This document shows, piece by piece, positions 9,418-17,358 of a stretch of 64,000 nt of DNA (the first letter of the stretch is position 1; each line of letters begins with the position of its first letter). The DNA comes from Clostridium sporogenes (lineage in GTDB: Bacteria > Bacillota > Clostridia > Clostridiales > Clostridiaceae). Position numbers and translations under genes: made by a program. The notes under the pieces were generated by a model. It was given only the letters and a program-made list of their open reading frames with translations. It made no database searches and was not told where the DNA came from. The DNA lies in the NCBI RefSeq assembly GCF_001020205.1, contig NZ_CP011663.1, positions 558,001 through 622,000 of the forward strand, written 5' to 3'.

Positions 9418-10644
9418 ATGAAAAAGAAAACAACTATATTAAGTATCTTTTTAGCTATTTTTATGGCTTTAACACTAAATGTAGGTAATGTTAAAGCAGC
9501 AGCAAATGGACAAGATATAGTAAACTATGCTAAAAAATTTATAGGAACACCATATGTTTGGGGGGGAACATCACCAAGCGGATTTGACTGTTCAGGTTTT
9601 GTACAATATGTTTATAGAAATGTAGCAGGTGTAGAATTACCAAGAGATACTTATGGACAAGTTAATGCAGGAACTAGAGTTTCACAAAGTCAATTACAGC
9701 CTGGTGATTTGGTATTTACAAGTACTCATCATGTAGGCATATATGTTGGAAATGGACAAATGATACATTCACCCCAAACAGGTGATGTGATAAAAATATC
9801 ATCAATATGGAAATTTTATGCGGGTGTAAGAATAAATGGTATAACTAATTACTCAAAAGACTTTATTGCATCAGTTCAAAGAGATTTAGCAAGGTGTAGT
9901 TTTTATACTGGACCAGCAACAGGAACTATAGATGGGAAAACAAAACAAGCTATAAGAAATTTTAGAAGTACTATGGGATTACCAGTTAATGATACTTTAG
10001 ATTCTTCAGTTGTTGATGCATTAAATCAGATTGTTCAAAAACATTCATTATCAGTTAATACAAATCTTAAATATGCTACAAGATTTGTACAATGGTGGAT
10101 TGGTAGTACCAAAAACGGAATATATGATAATAATATGAAAGAAAATGTACGCCAATGGCAAATTAAAGCAGGTATATGGAGTGCTGCAGGTGCAGATGGT
10201 GTCATAAGGAAAAAAGATTGGGATAAGATGTTAAGACAGGTGGATGACAGTGGGTACACAACAGATTTTGTTGCATCAGTTCAAAGAGATTTGAGAAAAT
10301 GTAGTTTTTATACTGGTGAGGCAACAGGAAATACAGATGGAAAAACCAAAGAAGCTATAAGACATTTTAGAAGTACTATGGGATTATCAGTTAATGATAC
10401 TTTAGATTCTTCAGTTGTTGATGCATTAAATCAGATTGTTCAAAAACATTCATTATCAGTTAATACAAATCTTAAATATGCTACAAGATTTATACAATGG
10501 TGGCTTGGTATTGAAAAAAATGGCATATATGATAATAAGATGAAAGAAGCTGTACGCCAATGGCAAATTAAAGCAGGTATATGGAGTGCTGCAGGTGCAG
10601 ATGGCGTTATAAGAGAAAAAGATTGGAATAAGATCCTAAAATAA
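9418..10644 (+). CDS. Secreted NlpC/P60 cell-wall endopeptidase with a duplicated C-terminal wall-binding region
   Basis: A 408-residue protein, ATG behind GGAGGAAGCGAC. Residues 1-28 are a signal peptide (lysines, hydrophobic core, VKAAA). Residues ~30-140 are an NlpC/P60 cysteine peptidase, with FDCSGF (Cys58), HHVGIYVG and MIHS giving the Cys-His-His set; the family cuts D-Glu-gamma-diamino acid bonds in stem peptides. The rest is two copies of a ~135-residue unit, each starting ASVQRDL and containing TDGKTKEAIRHF-type PG_binding_1-like motifs. The copies are offset by 405 bp in the DNA. The catalytic domain is nearly the same as that of the large autolysin at 38976-41234. The gene lies inside the tRNA-Glu scar, so it may be a surviving cargo or lysin gene of a lost element. 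Confidence 0.88.
   Translation: MKKKTTILSIFLAIFMALTLNVGNVKAAANGQDIVNYAKKFIGTPYVWGGTSPSGFDCSGFVQYVYRNVAGVELPRDTYGQVNAGTRVSQSQLQPGDLVFTSTHHVGIYVGNGQMIHSPQTGDVIKISSIWKFYAGVRINGITNYSKDFIASVQRDLARCSFYTGPATGTIDGKTKQAIRNFRSTMGLPVNDTLDSSVVDALNQIVQKHSLSVNTNLKYATRFVQWWIGSTKNGIYDNNMKENVRQWQIKAGIWSAAGADGVIRKKDWDKMLRQVDDSGYTTDFVASVQRDLRKCSFYTGEATGNTDGKTKEAIRHFRSTMGLSVNDTLDSSVVDALNQIVQKHSLSVNTNLKYATRFIQWWLGIEKNGIYDNKMKEAVRQWQIKAGIWSAAGADGVIREKDWNKILK
9861..10641 (+). repeat. Tandem duplication of about 400 bp inside the endopeptidase gene
   Basis: The two units start near 9861 and 10266, with GCATCAGTTCAAAGAGATTT in both. They stay nearly identical over long tracts, for example the segment encoding LDSSVVDALNQIVQKHSL. 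The high DNA identity implies recent duplication or gene conversion. Confidence 0.85.
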
Positions 10645-10657
10645 AATACTAAAATAA

Positions 10658-10699
10658 AAAAGAGGTAGTTCGAACATACCAAAACTGCCTCTTTTTTTA
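10658..10699 (+). terminator. Terminator of the endopeptidase gene
   Basis: AAAGAGGTAGTT pairs with AACTGCCTCTTT and is followed by a T run. Confidence 0.85.
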
Positions 10700-11057
10700 T
10701 TGTTATTTAAAGAACTTTTTCAACATTTGTAGAATAATAACTATAAAATTTTATATATTTTAAACATTAGACTTTCTTATTAAAGAAAGAGTCTCACTTT
10801 ACTATAGATGGCTCTTTTGTATGGAATTTTTTATACATGTTTATATATTTTTTGGTCGTTTTTATTATGTTTAGGTATAATAATTCTAATTATAAAGTTA
10901 TCAACAATGTTAATAATAAAAGGGTGGTAATTAGAATATTGTAACCTGAATTTTTCCACACTAGATTTAAATTGTTTTGTTTTAATGCAAAATCCTATAA
11001 AGCATAAATATCAACGGATGTAAGTATGTATAAATTTTATTAAACCTTACCAAAATA
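10700..11057. other. Non-coding stretch inside the tRNA-Glu scar
   Basis: No gene was found on either strand. A weak hairpin (GAGTCTC...GGCTC, about 10789-10818) is the only visible structure. The sequence looks like decayed DNA. Confidence 0.4.
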
Positions 11058-11137
11058 AATCAAGGGTTCGACTACCCTAGGAACTACCAATTAGTAAGAA
11101 GTACTGTAAACACTAGTGTTTGTAATTCCTTTTTTAT
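11058..11137 (+). repeat. Degenerate copy of the tRNA-Glu 3' end and terminator (attachment-site-like)
   Basis: AATCAAGGGTTCGACTACCC, then TAGGAACTACCA, matches the tRNA-Glu 3' end at 8766-8797 with three mismatches. The match continues past the tRNA into GAAGTACTGTAAACACTAGTGTTTGTAA, the counterpart of the tRNA terminator. No 5' half of a tRNA precedes it. It forms a direct repeat with the intact tRNA and brackets the recombinase relic and the endopeptidase. Confidence 0.75.
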
Positions 11138-11184
11138 TTTAAATTTTAAAATTAAGCACTGTAATTTATTATATAAATATATAT

Positions 11185-11364
11185 TTATTTGTTTTCAAGA
11201 TTTTGTTTTTGAGCTGCTATGGTTGATATAATGGTTCCTACTGCGGCAAGAAGGTTTCCAAGTACATTTAATTCGTTGGCATTTTTCCCTTTAGATAATT
11301 CTAAGGCTATTAAATTAGCAAGGAGAGCCAATTCTTCAGGGCTTATACAATTTAGGTCCTTCAT
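11185..11364 (-). CDS. Small hydrophobic protein of unknown function
   Basis: A 59-residue protein with ATG (complement of 11362-11364) behind AAAAGGAGTTATATAT. It reads MKDLNCISPEELALLANLIA, then ELSKGKNANELNVLGNLLAA and VGTIISTIAAQKQNLENK. It has two helical hydrophobic stretches and one Cys. It resembles the small clostridial proteins sometimes grouped as DUF6774-like, but I am not sure of the family. It starts away from phoH, with shared upstream DNA holding hairpins and a strong promoter. The strand and start are well supported by the ribosome site; the function is unknown. Confidence 0.65.
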   Translation of the reverse strand: MKDLNCISPEELALLANLIALELSKGKNANELNVLGNLLAAVGTIISTIAAQKQNLENK

Positions 11365-11580
11365 ATATATAACTCCTTTTATAGTATATACTATATTAAA
11401 TGATATACTATAAGATTTTGTTAATGAAATATTTTCATTAATAATAAGTCGACTATTTAGTGCGTAAAGATGATAAATATATAATAAAATCTGAATATAG
11501 AGTAATTTAGAATAAGCTGCTAATTTAGATATTTTAAATTATTTGTAAAAAATAAGTATTAGGAAAATTTAGAAAGATTA
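11365..11580. other. Upstream region of the small hydrophobic protein
   Basis: It contains a dyad TATAGTATA...TATACTATA (about 11379-11411) just before that gene's ribosome site, possibly its promoter or operator. Nothing else is recognisable. Confidence 0.35.
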
Positions 11581-11609
11581 TTGACAACCCTTAGGATGTG
11601 ATATATAGT
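11581..11609 (+). promoter_or_regulatory. Near-consensus promoter before the hairpin array
   Basis: TTGACA, a 17-bp spacer and TATAGT. The first terminator-like hairpin overlaps its -10 region and start site. Confidence 0.6.
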
Positions 11610-11651
11610 TTTATTAAACGGTATAATTTACTACTTAATAAAACTATTTTT
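11606..11651 (+). terminator. Hairpin 1 of the array upstream of phoH
   Basis: TAGTTTTATTAA pairs perfectly with TTAATAAAACTA and is followed by TTTTT. Confidence 0.55.
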
Positions 11652-11673
11652 ACTATTTATTATTATATTATAT

Positions 11674-11786
11674 AGAGGACATTCTTATTTACGCCTCTTT
11701 ATTTTATTTTTATTTAAAAGATTTCTATTAATATAGAGGTCTTTTTTTATTTAAAGGATTTTTATTAATGTAGAAATCTTTTTTAT
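11674..11786 (+). repeat. Three further terminator-like hairpins, two of them tandem repeats
   Basis: Hairpin 2 is GAGG...CCTC followed by T-rich DNA. Hairpins 3 (11711-11746) and 4 (11748-11786) are near-duplicates beginning TATTTAAA. In each, GATTTCTA-like and TAGARRTC-like arms pair before a T run. They lie between the promoter at 11581 and phoH. Confidence 0.6.
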
Positions 11787-11928
11787 TTGAAATTATATAA
11801 AAGAATATTAGATAGTGTAGAAAGTATAGTATTACAAGAATATAATATTTTTCATTTAATAAAATGAAGAATTTAATAAAGTTATAACTTTAGTTGAATA
11901 TAATAATATAAAGAGAGGAGGAATAGGC

Positions 11929-13305
11929 TTGAAACTAACTTATGTATTAGATACTAACGTTATTTTATATTCACCAGGAGCTATATTTTCTTTTGCTGAT
12001 AACGATGTAGTTATACCTGAAGTAGTTTTAGAAGAATTAGATAGCTTTAAAAAGAATAATAATGATTTAGGGGCTAATGCTAGGCATGCGGCAAGAATAA
12101 TAGATAAATTAAGAAAAAATGGAAGTTTAATAGATGGTGCAGTGTTACCTGGTGGAGGAACTTTAAGGGTGGAAATGAATCATTATGATGTAAAATTGCC
12201 TCCATCTTGGGATAAGAGTAAGCCAGATAATAGAATAATACAGGTTTGTAAAGGGCTAAAAGAAAGAGGAGAAAAGGTAGTATTAATTACAAAGGATACT
12301 TTTGAAAGAATAAAAGCAGATACTATTAATATAGATGTAGAAGATTTTTATGAAAAGGTAGTACCAGAATATGAAAGTCAATATAAAGGAAGATGTGAAG
12401 CTTTTGCATCTCACAATACTTTAGAAAATTTTTATAAGAATAAATATATAAATGTAGAAAATCTATTTTTTTATTCAGAGGATAAGAATGATTACTACAA
12501 AGCAGAAATTAATATAAATGAATTTATATTAATTAAATCTATGGAAAATCCAAAACAAACAGCGCTGGGAAAATATAATGGAGAAAAAGTTGTTCCTCTT
12601 TTCTATAAAGATGTTAAGCCATTAGGAATAAGTCCTAGAAACGTAGGACAAAAGTTCATGTTAGAGGCTCTTTTAACAGATTCTAAAAATGCACCTTTAG
12701 TTATAGTAAAAGGCCCTGCAGGTACAGCTAAAACTTTATTTTCTTTAGCGACAGGACTTCATAAAGTTATGGAAGAGGGAGAAGAGGGATATAGAAAACT
12801 TTTAGTCTGTAGACCTAATGTAACTATGGATGAAGATATAGGTTTTTTACCTGGAACAGAGGAAGAAAAAATAATGCCATTTATGAGGCCTATTTTTGAT
12901 AACTTAGAAATTTTAGTGGATTCTGATGAAAAAGAAAGATATAAAAATGAAAAGGAATTGTATGATAAGATAAAAGAGTTATTTGATAGGAGAATTATAA
13001 CTACAGAAGCAGTAGCCTATTTGAGAGGTAGATCTATAGTAAAAAATTGGGTCATAATAGATGAAGCTCAAAATTTAACACCAAAGCAAGTTAAGGCGGT
13101 TATAACTAGAGTAGGACAAGGAACCAAACTTATATTAGTAGGTGATCCAGACCAAATAGACCAACCATTTTTAGACTCTAGATCAAATGGTTTATGTTAT
13201 GCATCAGAAAAAATGAAGGGAAGTAAACTTTGTTATCAGGTAACATTAAAGGATCATGAATGTGAAAGATCACCATTAGCTTATGAAGGGGCAAAGCGAT
13301 TATAA
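11929..13305 (+). CDS. phoH: PhoH family ATPase with N-terminal PIN domain
   Basis: A 458-residue protein starting at TTG (reads MKLTYVLDTN) behind AGAGGAGGAATAGGC; no ATG fits better. Residues 1-~140 are a PIN ribonuclease domain (YVLDTNVILYSP, then EELDSF and TKD acidic positions). Residues ~230-450 are a PhoH ATPase with Walker A VKGPAGTAKT, Walker B WVIIDEAQN and sensor GDPDQID. The PIN-PhoH fusion corresponds to the YlaK type of Bacillus and is generally thought to be an RNA helicase-nuclease. It stands alone, with an unusual stack of hairpins upstream and a dispersed repeat starting at its stop codon. Confidence 0.92.
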   Translation: MKLTYVLDTNVILYSPGAIFSFADNDVVIPEVVLEELDSFKKNNNDLGANARHAARIIDKLRKNGSLIDGAVLPGGGTLRVEMNHYDVKLPPSWDKSKPDNRIIQVCKGLKERGEKVVLITKDTFERIKADTINIDVEDFYEKVVPEYESQYKGRCEAFASHNTLENFYKNKYINVENLFFYSEDKNDYYKAEININEFILIKSMENPKQTALGKYNGEKVVPLFYKDVKPLGISPRNVGQKFMLEALLTDSKNAPLVIVKGPAGTAKTLFSLATGLHKVMEEGEEGYRKLLVCRPNVTMDEDIGFLPGTEEEKIMPFMRPIFDNLEILVDSDEKERYKNEKELYDKIKELFDRRIITTEAVAYLRGRSIVKNWVIIDEAQNLTPKQVKAVITRVGQGTKLILVGDPDQIDQPFLDSRSNGLCYASEKMKGSKLCYQVTLKDHECERSPLAYEGAKRL

Positions 13306-13437
13306 ACAGAGTTCTTGGTTTCAGAGGAAGTTTTTACTCCCACTAAAGATTAGAAAATGGTTATCCAGGGACATAGCCGCTATTTACACCTACTTTTAAG
13401 AATATGGGAGAATTAGAGCGGGTAGTCATGGGATAAA
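13300..13437 (+). repeat. Dispersed multi-hairpin repeat, copy A
   Basis: It begins TTATAAACAGAGTTCTTGGT exactly at the phoH stop. It carries AGGGACATAGCCGCTATTTA and ends AGAGCGGGTAGTCATGGGAT. The outer TTATCC...GGATAA and inner GAC..CCGCT/AGCGG..GTC helices can be drawn but contain mismatches. Related copies lie at 57180-57368 and, inverted, at 27786-27873. Confidence 0.75.
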
Positions 13438-13457
13438 TTTTATAATATGGGTAAGTA

Positions 13458-13503
13458 GAGAGTGTCTCAAGATTAAATATATTTTGAGATGCTCTTTATA
13501 TTT
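13458..13503 (+). terminator. Terminator between phoH and the phosphodiester glycosidase gene
   Basis: GAGTGTCTCAA pairs with TTGAGATGCTC, followed by TTTATATTTT. Confidence 0.6.
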
Positions 13504-13704
13504 TGTGGAATATAATTTATTTTAATTAAGATTGTGGAAATTACTGTATAAATAGTTTTAATTTGGTCAATGAGACATAGTTTAAAGAAAAATAAAATGA
13601 ATTTTAGAAAGTTTTACAATATTTCATAAAGCTTACTATTTAAAAAAAATTATATTTAGTGTACAATAATGAAAGATGTAAAATAAAGAGAAAGGAATTT
13701 TTAA

Positions 13705-14709
13705 ATGGAAAATAAAGAGAAAAAGTCGAAAAATAAGAAATTTTCTTTTAAAGTATTTTTATATTTTATAATTTTTGAATTGTTTTTTACAGCAGCTACA
13801 GCGCCCTTTATAATATTTCATGGGCCTTTTAAAAATGTTAAGAAAACTATGGTGGGAGCAGCTATGACTACTTTAAGCCATCAATATATAGCTAAGACAT
13901 TTTTGTCAGATGCTAAAATAAAAGAGATATTAGGTGAAGATTCTATACAAACTATAAAACAAGATAAAAATTCTGTATTAAAATTTGAAAACAAACATGA
14001 TAGTACAATAGAAAGATATGATATAAGTTACGGTAAAAAGTTTAAGGGATATATGTTAGTAGTTCATGATCCAACTAGAGTAAAGGTTGGATATAGTTCA
14101 AAATTAGGAGTACAAGGAGAACTTACAAGTCAGATAGCAAGAAATAAAAGAGCTGTTGCAGCTATTAATGCAGGTGGTTTTACAGATAAATCAGCCAATA
14201 GTAAGTGGACAGGTACCGGTGGTAATGTTGAAGGAGTAATAATTAATAAAGGTGAAGTTAAATATAATAGTGATAAGCAAGGAAATTTTACAGGAGATGT
14301 AGCAGCTATAACTAAAAAGGGAGCTTTACTTGTAGGTAAACATAGTTTACAAGAATTAAAAAATTTAAATGTACAAGAAGCTATAACTTTTGGACCAGCT
14401 TTAGTAGTAAATGGGCAAGGTACCATAACCTCTGGAGACGGTGGCTGGGGAATGGCACCTAGAACCGCTATTGGACAAAGAAAAGATGGAGCTATACTTA
14501 TGCTGGTTATAGATGGTAGACAAGCATCTAGCTTAGGTGCTACCTTAAAAGATGTACAAGATATCATGCTACAATATGATGCATATACTGCTACAAATTT
14601 AGACGGTGGATCTTCAACTACAATGTATCATGAAGGTGAAGTTATAAATAATCCTGCCAATTCTTTAGGCGAAAGATCAGTACCATCTATTTTGTATGTT
14701 GAACCTTAG
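13705..14709 (+). CDS. Phosphodiester glycosidase (NAGPA-domain) family exoprotein
   Basis: A 334-residue protein, ATG after AGAAAGGAATTTTTAA. A Lys-rich start is followed by one membrane helix (residues ~15-35), so it is probably anchored with the rest outside. Residues ~140-334 are a NAGPA/DUF2233 domain. It shows AAINAGGF, the GPALVVNG strand, MAPRTAIGQRKDGAILMLVI, and the hallmark ATNLDGGSSTTMY. In the family these residues form the active site that cleaves sugar-phosphodiester linkages, and bacterial members are linked to wall polymers or secreted glycans. The substrate here is unknown. The next gene begins 9 bp later and is likely a functional partner. Confidence 0.88.
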   Translation: MENKEKKSKNKKFSFKVFLYFIIFELFFTAATAPFIIFHGPFKNVKKTMVGAAMTTLSHQYIAKTFLSDAKIKEILGEDSIQTIKQDKNSVLKFENKHDSTIERYDISYGKKFKGYMLVVHDPTRVKVGYSSKLGVQGELTSQIARNKRAVAAINAGGFTDKSANSKWTGTGGNVEGVIINKGEVKYNSDKQGNFTGDVAAITKKGALLVGKHSLQELKNLNVQEAITFGPALVVNGQGTITSGDGGWGMAPRTAIGQRKDGAILMLVIDGRQASSLGATLKDVQDIMLQYDAYTATNLDGGSSTTMYHEGEVINNPANSLGERSVPSILYVEP

Positions 14710-14718
14710 GAGGAAAAT

Positions 14719-15735
14719 ATGAAAGTAGTAAAAAAAATAATATTATGGGTCATGATTTCATTAACGTTACAATTTGCAGGATTGTTTTATATTGATAAAT
14801 ATTTTTTAGCATCAGGAGGAACGAAGATAAAGGCTAAAAGAATTACAAACACAGGAACGGAAAATAAAGATTATGATGTAAATATACCAGAAAACGTAGA
14901 AGAGTTAGATGTATCCTTTAATGGGAAATATATTTCTTATTTTAAAGATAATAAATTGAATATAATCAATACTAAAAATGGTGAAAAAAAGAATATCGAG
15001 TTTGATAGTAAAAAAGATAAATTGGAATATATATGGCTTTCGGATAGAAATAGAATTATATATACGGAAAATAAAGAAGGACAAGTATTGCTAAATTCTT
15101 ATGATGTAGATAAAGATCAAAAGGATAAAATATGCGAATTCAATTTTGAAAGTTCAAGTGCTAAAATTGAGGATATAAAAGCAGCGCCACTTATGAATTT
15201 AATATATGTTAAGGTTAATGTAGGTGGAAATAGTAATAGATTATATAGTGTTAATATAATGAAAGAAAAAGATAGAATAGATATAATGACAGATTCAGTT
15301 GGAGATATGAATATAGTCCCTCATGAAGATATATTGATTTATGAAGATAAAATAAATAAAAAGATTTTTGCAACACATAATGAATCATCTATAAATATAG
15401 AAGGGGTAAAATCACCAAAATTGTTATCTATAGATGATAATGATAATGCATATATAGGAGAATTGCAGCAAGACAAAGTAGTAAAAGTTTATTATGGTAA
15501 TGTAAAAAATAATACATCTACTTGGAAAGCATTAGATATACCTAATGGAGCTAAAGTAAAAGATATTTATGTTTCACCACTAGGAAGTGTATATGTAAAT
15601 GATGACTTAAGGGGTGTTATAAAAGAGATAAGCACAGGAAAAGAAACAAAGTATTCTGGAGTTATGATGAAGATGTATATAGATGGAGTAGCTTCTATTA
15701 GTGATGGTAAATTAGTAAAAACTAAATTTAAGTAA
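14719..15735 (+). CDS. Membrane-anchored exoprotein, probable beta-propeller-like, unknown function
   Basis: A 338-residue protein, ATG after TAGGAGGAAAAT. It has a single N-terminal hydrophobic anchor (IILWVMISLTLQFAGLFYI, residues 7-25), then a soluble region rich in short beta-type repeats. These include VEELDVSFNGKYISYFKDN, YIWLSDRNRIIYTENKEGQ and YVSPLGSVYVND, which resemble WD40- or TolB-like propeller blades. There are no catalytic motifs I can name. It is tightly coupled to the phosphodiester glycosidase gene (9-bp gap) and is followed by a strong terminator, so the two form a two-gene operon. Confidence 0.7.
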   Translation: MKVVKKIILWVMISLTLQFAGLFYIDKYFLASGGTKIKAKRITNTGTENKDYDVNIPENVEELDVSFNGKYISYFKDNKLNIINTKNGEKKNIEFDSKKDKLEYIWLSDRNRIIYTENKEGQVLLNSYDVDKDQKDKICEFNFESSSAKIEDIKAAPLMNLIYVKVNVGGNSNRLYSVNIMKEKDRIDIMTDSVGDMNIVPHEDILIYEDKINKKIFATHNESSINIEGVKSPKLLSIDDNDNAYIGELQQDKVVKVYYGNVKNNTSTWKALDIPNGAKVKDIYVSPLGSVYVNDDLRGVIKEISTGKETKYSGVMMKMYIDGVASISDGKLVKTKFK

Positions 15736-15795
15736 TAATATAAATTTCAAGTGTACATGAAAATAATTAAAAAGGATTATTAGGTATAATAAATT

Positions 15796-15842
15796 TGAGG
15801 TTGTCTCAAAATAAAATATATTTTGAGATAACCTCTTTTTCT
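15796..15842 (+). terminator. Terminator before the clostridiolysin cluster
   Basis: GAGGTTGTCTCAAAA pairs with TTTTGAGATAACCTC, followed by TTTTTC. Confidence 0.9.
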
Positions 15843-16055
15843 ATAATTCTATTTATAAGATGAATTTACTAATACAAATAATAGGATATAGGCAATATTA
15901 TTATAAAATATATAACAATTTCGTTATTTTTTTTACAAAATTGTTAAAAAGTATAAATTATATATAAAGCTATTCGATACTATAAATATAAAGAAGTATT
16001 AAATTAAATATTAAATGTCATTTAATTTAATATTTAATAGTAAGGGGTGAAAGAT
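15843..16055 (+). promoter_or_regulatory. Control region of closA
   Basis: An AT-rich region. At 16002-16039 an imperfect dyad (ATTAAATTAAATATTAAATG facing CATTTAATTTAATATTTAAT) ends just before the closA ribosome site AAGGGGTG, where it could act as an operator or occlude translation. Promoter-like hexamers around 15951-15985 are weak and I do not assign one. Confidence 0.45.
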
Positions 16056-16229
16056 ATGTTAAAATTTAATGAACACGTACTGACAACTACTAATAACAAT
16101 AATAATAAGGTTACTGTGGCTCCAGGAAGTTGCTGCTGCTGCTCTTGTTGTTGTTGCGTTAGTGTTAGTGTAGGTGGCGGTTCAGCATCAACAGGTGGCG
16201 GAGCAGCTGCTGGACAAGGTGGAAATTAA
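16056..16229 (+). CDS. closA: Clostridiolysin S precursor peptide
   Basis: A 57-residue precursor, MLKFNEHVLTTTNNNNNKVT followed by VAPG and the core. ATG at 16056 is preferred over the in-frame GTG at 16047, because AAGGGGTG is the ribosome site and overlaps that GTG. The leader has the FNEHVL-type motif recognised by the cyclodehydratase in SagA homologues, and cleavage is expected near VAPG. The core starts SCCCCSCCCCVSVSV (eight Cys) and continues as a Ser/Thr/Gly-rich tail. In the family, Cys and Ser/Thr become thiazoles and (methyl)oxazoles, giving a cytolytic, haemolytic product. The match to ClosA of C. botulinum/C. sporogenes is very close as I remember it. All modification genes follow in order. 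Confidence 0.95.
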   Translation: MLKFNEHVLTTTNNNNNKVTVAPGSCCCCSCCCCVSVSVGGGSASTGGGAAAGQGGN

Positions 16230-16294
16230 AATAATTTTATCTTGTACAAGCATCTTTCACAATTTAATTATTTAATAATAATTTAAACCCACAT

Positions 16295-16335
16295 AGCCAG
16301 GTGATTATAATTTAATATTATTTTATCACCTGGCT
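16295..16335 (+). terminator. Attenuator-like hairpin between closA and closB
   Basis: AGCCAGGTGAT pairs with ATCACCTGGCT. The downstream DNA is only moderately T-rich (AATATCATTT), so it probably stops part of the transcripts. That would give more precursor than enzyme mRNA, as reported for sagA. Confidence 0.7.
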
Positions 16336-16396
16336 AATATCATTTAAAATATTTAATTTCTGTTTAACATTTAAAAATATAAATAAGGAGCTAAAA

Positions 16397-17356
16397 ATGT
16401 TATTAAAAAACTTGAAGAAACAAAAAGTAAAAAAGCAAAAAAATACTGATATAGAGAATAGAATCCTTATTCATTTCAATACTCAGTATTCTAGTATATC
16501 ACCCTATGCTGATAGTACTGTGGTTAAAACTCCAGATACAGTAATAAAGGGTAGCTTATACTCTAAACATAACAGATTTGTAAGTGAAGAATATCTTTTA
16601 AACTATAGATCTAACAATAATAATTTAGGATTTAGAACAGGAGTAGCAAGTTTTTTCCAAAGGGATGCTGCGTTAACTTCTGTGAATTTAAATATGGAAG
16701 AGGACAGGGAAGGTACTATTATAGAACTTCCATCTTCTAAAAATATAAGAGTGGGTTTATCAACAGCTATAAAATCTAGACGTAGTATAAGAAGATATTC
16801 TAATAAATATATGTCTTTAAATGATGTGGCAAATATACTTTATTATACCCAAGGGATATGTGATGAAATAGAACCATATAATCTCCAAGGTAATGAAAAG
16901 AAAATTAAACTACGAGTTAATCCATCTGCAGGAGGGTTATACCCTATACAATTATATGTATATATGAAAAATATAAAAGACCTAGAGGATGGTATATATA
17001 CATATTATCCTTATTCCCATAGTCTAAAACCTATTAAAGTGAATAAAGAAGGTTTGAAGATAGATGAGTTAGCAGAATTTGGAATTTTGAATGCTGAAAA
17101 TGCAAATATAATTGTTTTTTATGTATATAATTTCTTAAAAAATTCAAGAAAATATGGGGATGGAGGCTTTGCTTATGCATTAATTGAAACAGGAGAAATG
17201 GCTCAAAATCTGCAACTGGTGTCTACGGCTTTAGGTTATGGAGCCTGTGACATAGGTGGATATGAAAAACAATACATAGAAGAACTTTTAAATATAGATG
17301 GAGTATTAAAACATGTAGTACATATGACTGTTGTAGGCTCGGAAAAGGAGGATTAA
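16397..17356 (+). CDS. closB: TOMM dehydrogenase (SagB family, FMN-dependent)
   Basis: A 319-residue flavin oxidoreductase of the nitroreductase fold, ATG behind AATAAGGAGC. Motifs are SRRSIRRYS (phosphate/FMN contact), NPSAGGLYPIQLYVY, and GYGACDIGGYEKQYIEELL near the C-terminus. In TOMM synthesis it oxidises azolines, made by the C/D proteins, to aromatic azoles. About 120 N-terminal residues precede the catalytic fold, as in SagB. It starts 167 bp after closA, past the attenuator, and its stop lies 2 bp before closC. Confidence 0.93.
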   Translation: MLLKNLKKQKVKKQKNTDIENRILIHFNTQYSSISPYADSTVVKTPDTVIKGSLYSKHNRFVSEEYLLNYRSNNNNLGFRTGVASFFQRDAALTSVNLNMEEDREGTIIELPSSKNIRVGLSTAIKSRRSIRRYSNKYMSLNDVANILYYTQGICDEIEPYNLQGNEKKIKLRVNPSAGGLYPIQLYVYMKNIKDLEDGIYTYYPYSHSLKPIKVNKEGLKIDELAEFGILNAENANIIVFYVYNFLKNSRKYGDGGFAYALIETGEMAQNLQLVSTALGYGACDIGGYEKQYIEELLNIDGVLKHVVHMTVVGSEKED

Positions 17357-17358
17357 TT

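Noticed and set aside
11219..11413. 64-codon plus-strand frame
   Set aside because: The minus strand has a better gene (11185-11364) with a strong ribosome site and coherent protein sequence.
14130..14567. 145-codon minus-strand frame
   Set aside because: It is a shadow of the phosphodiester glycosidase gene, without a ribosome site or sensible protein composition.
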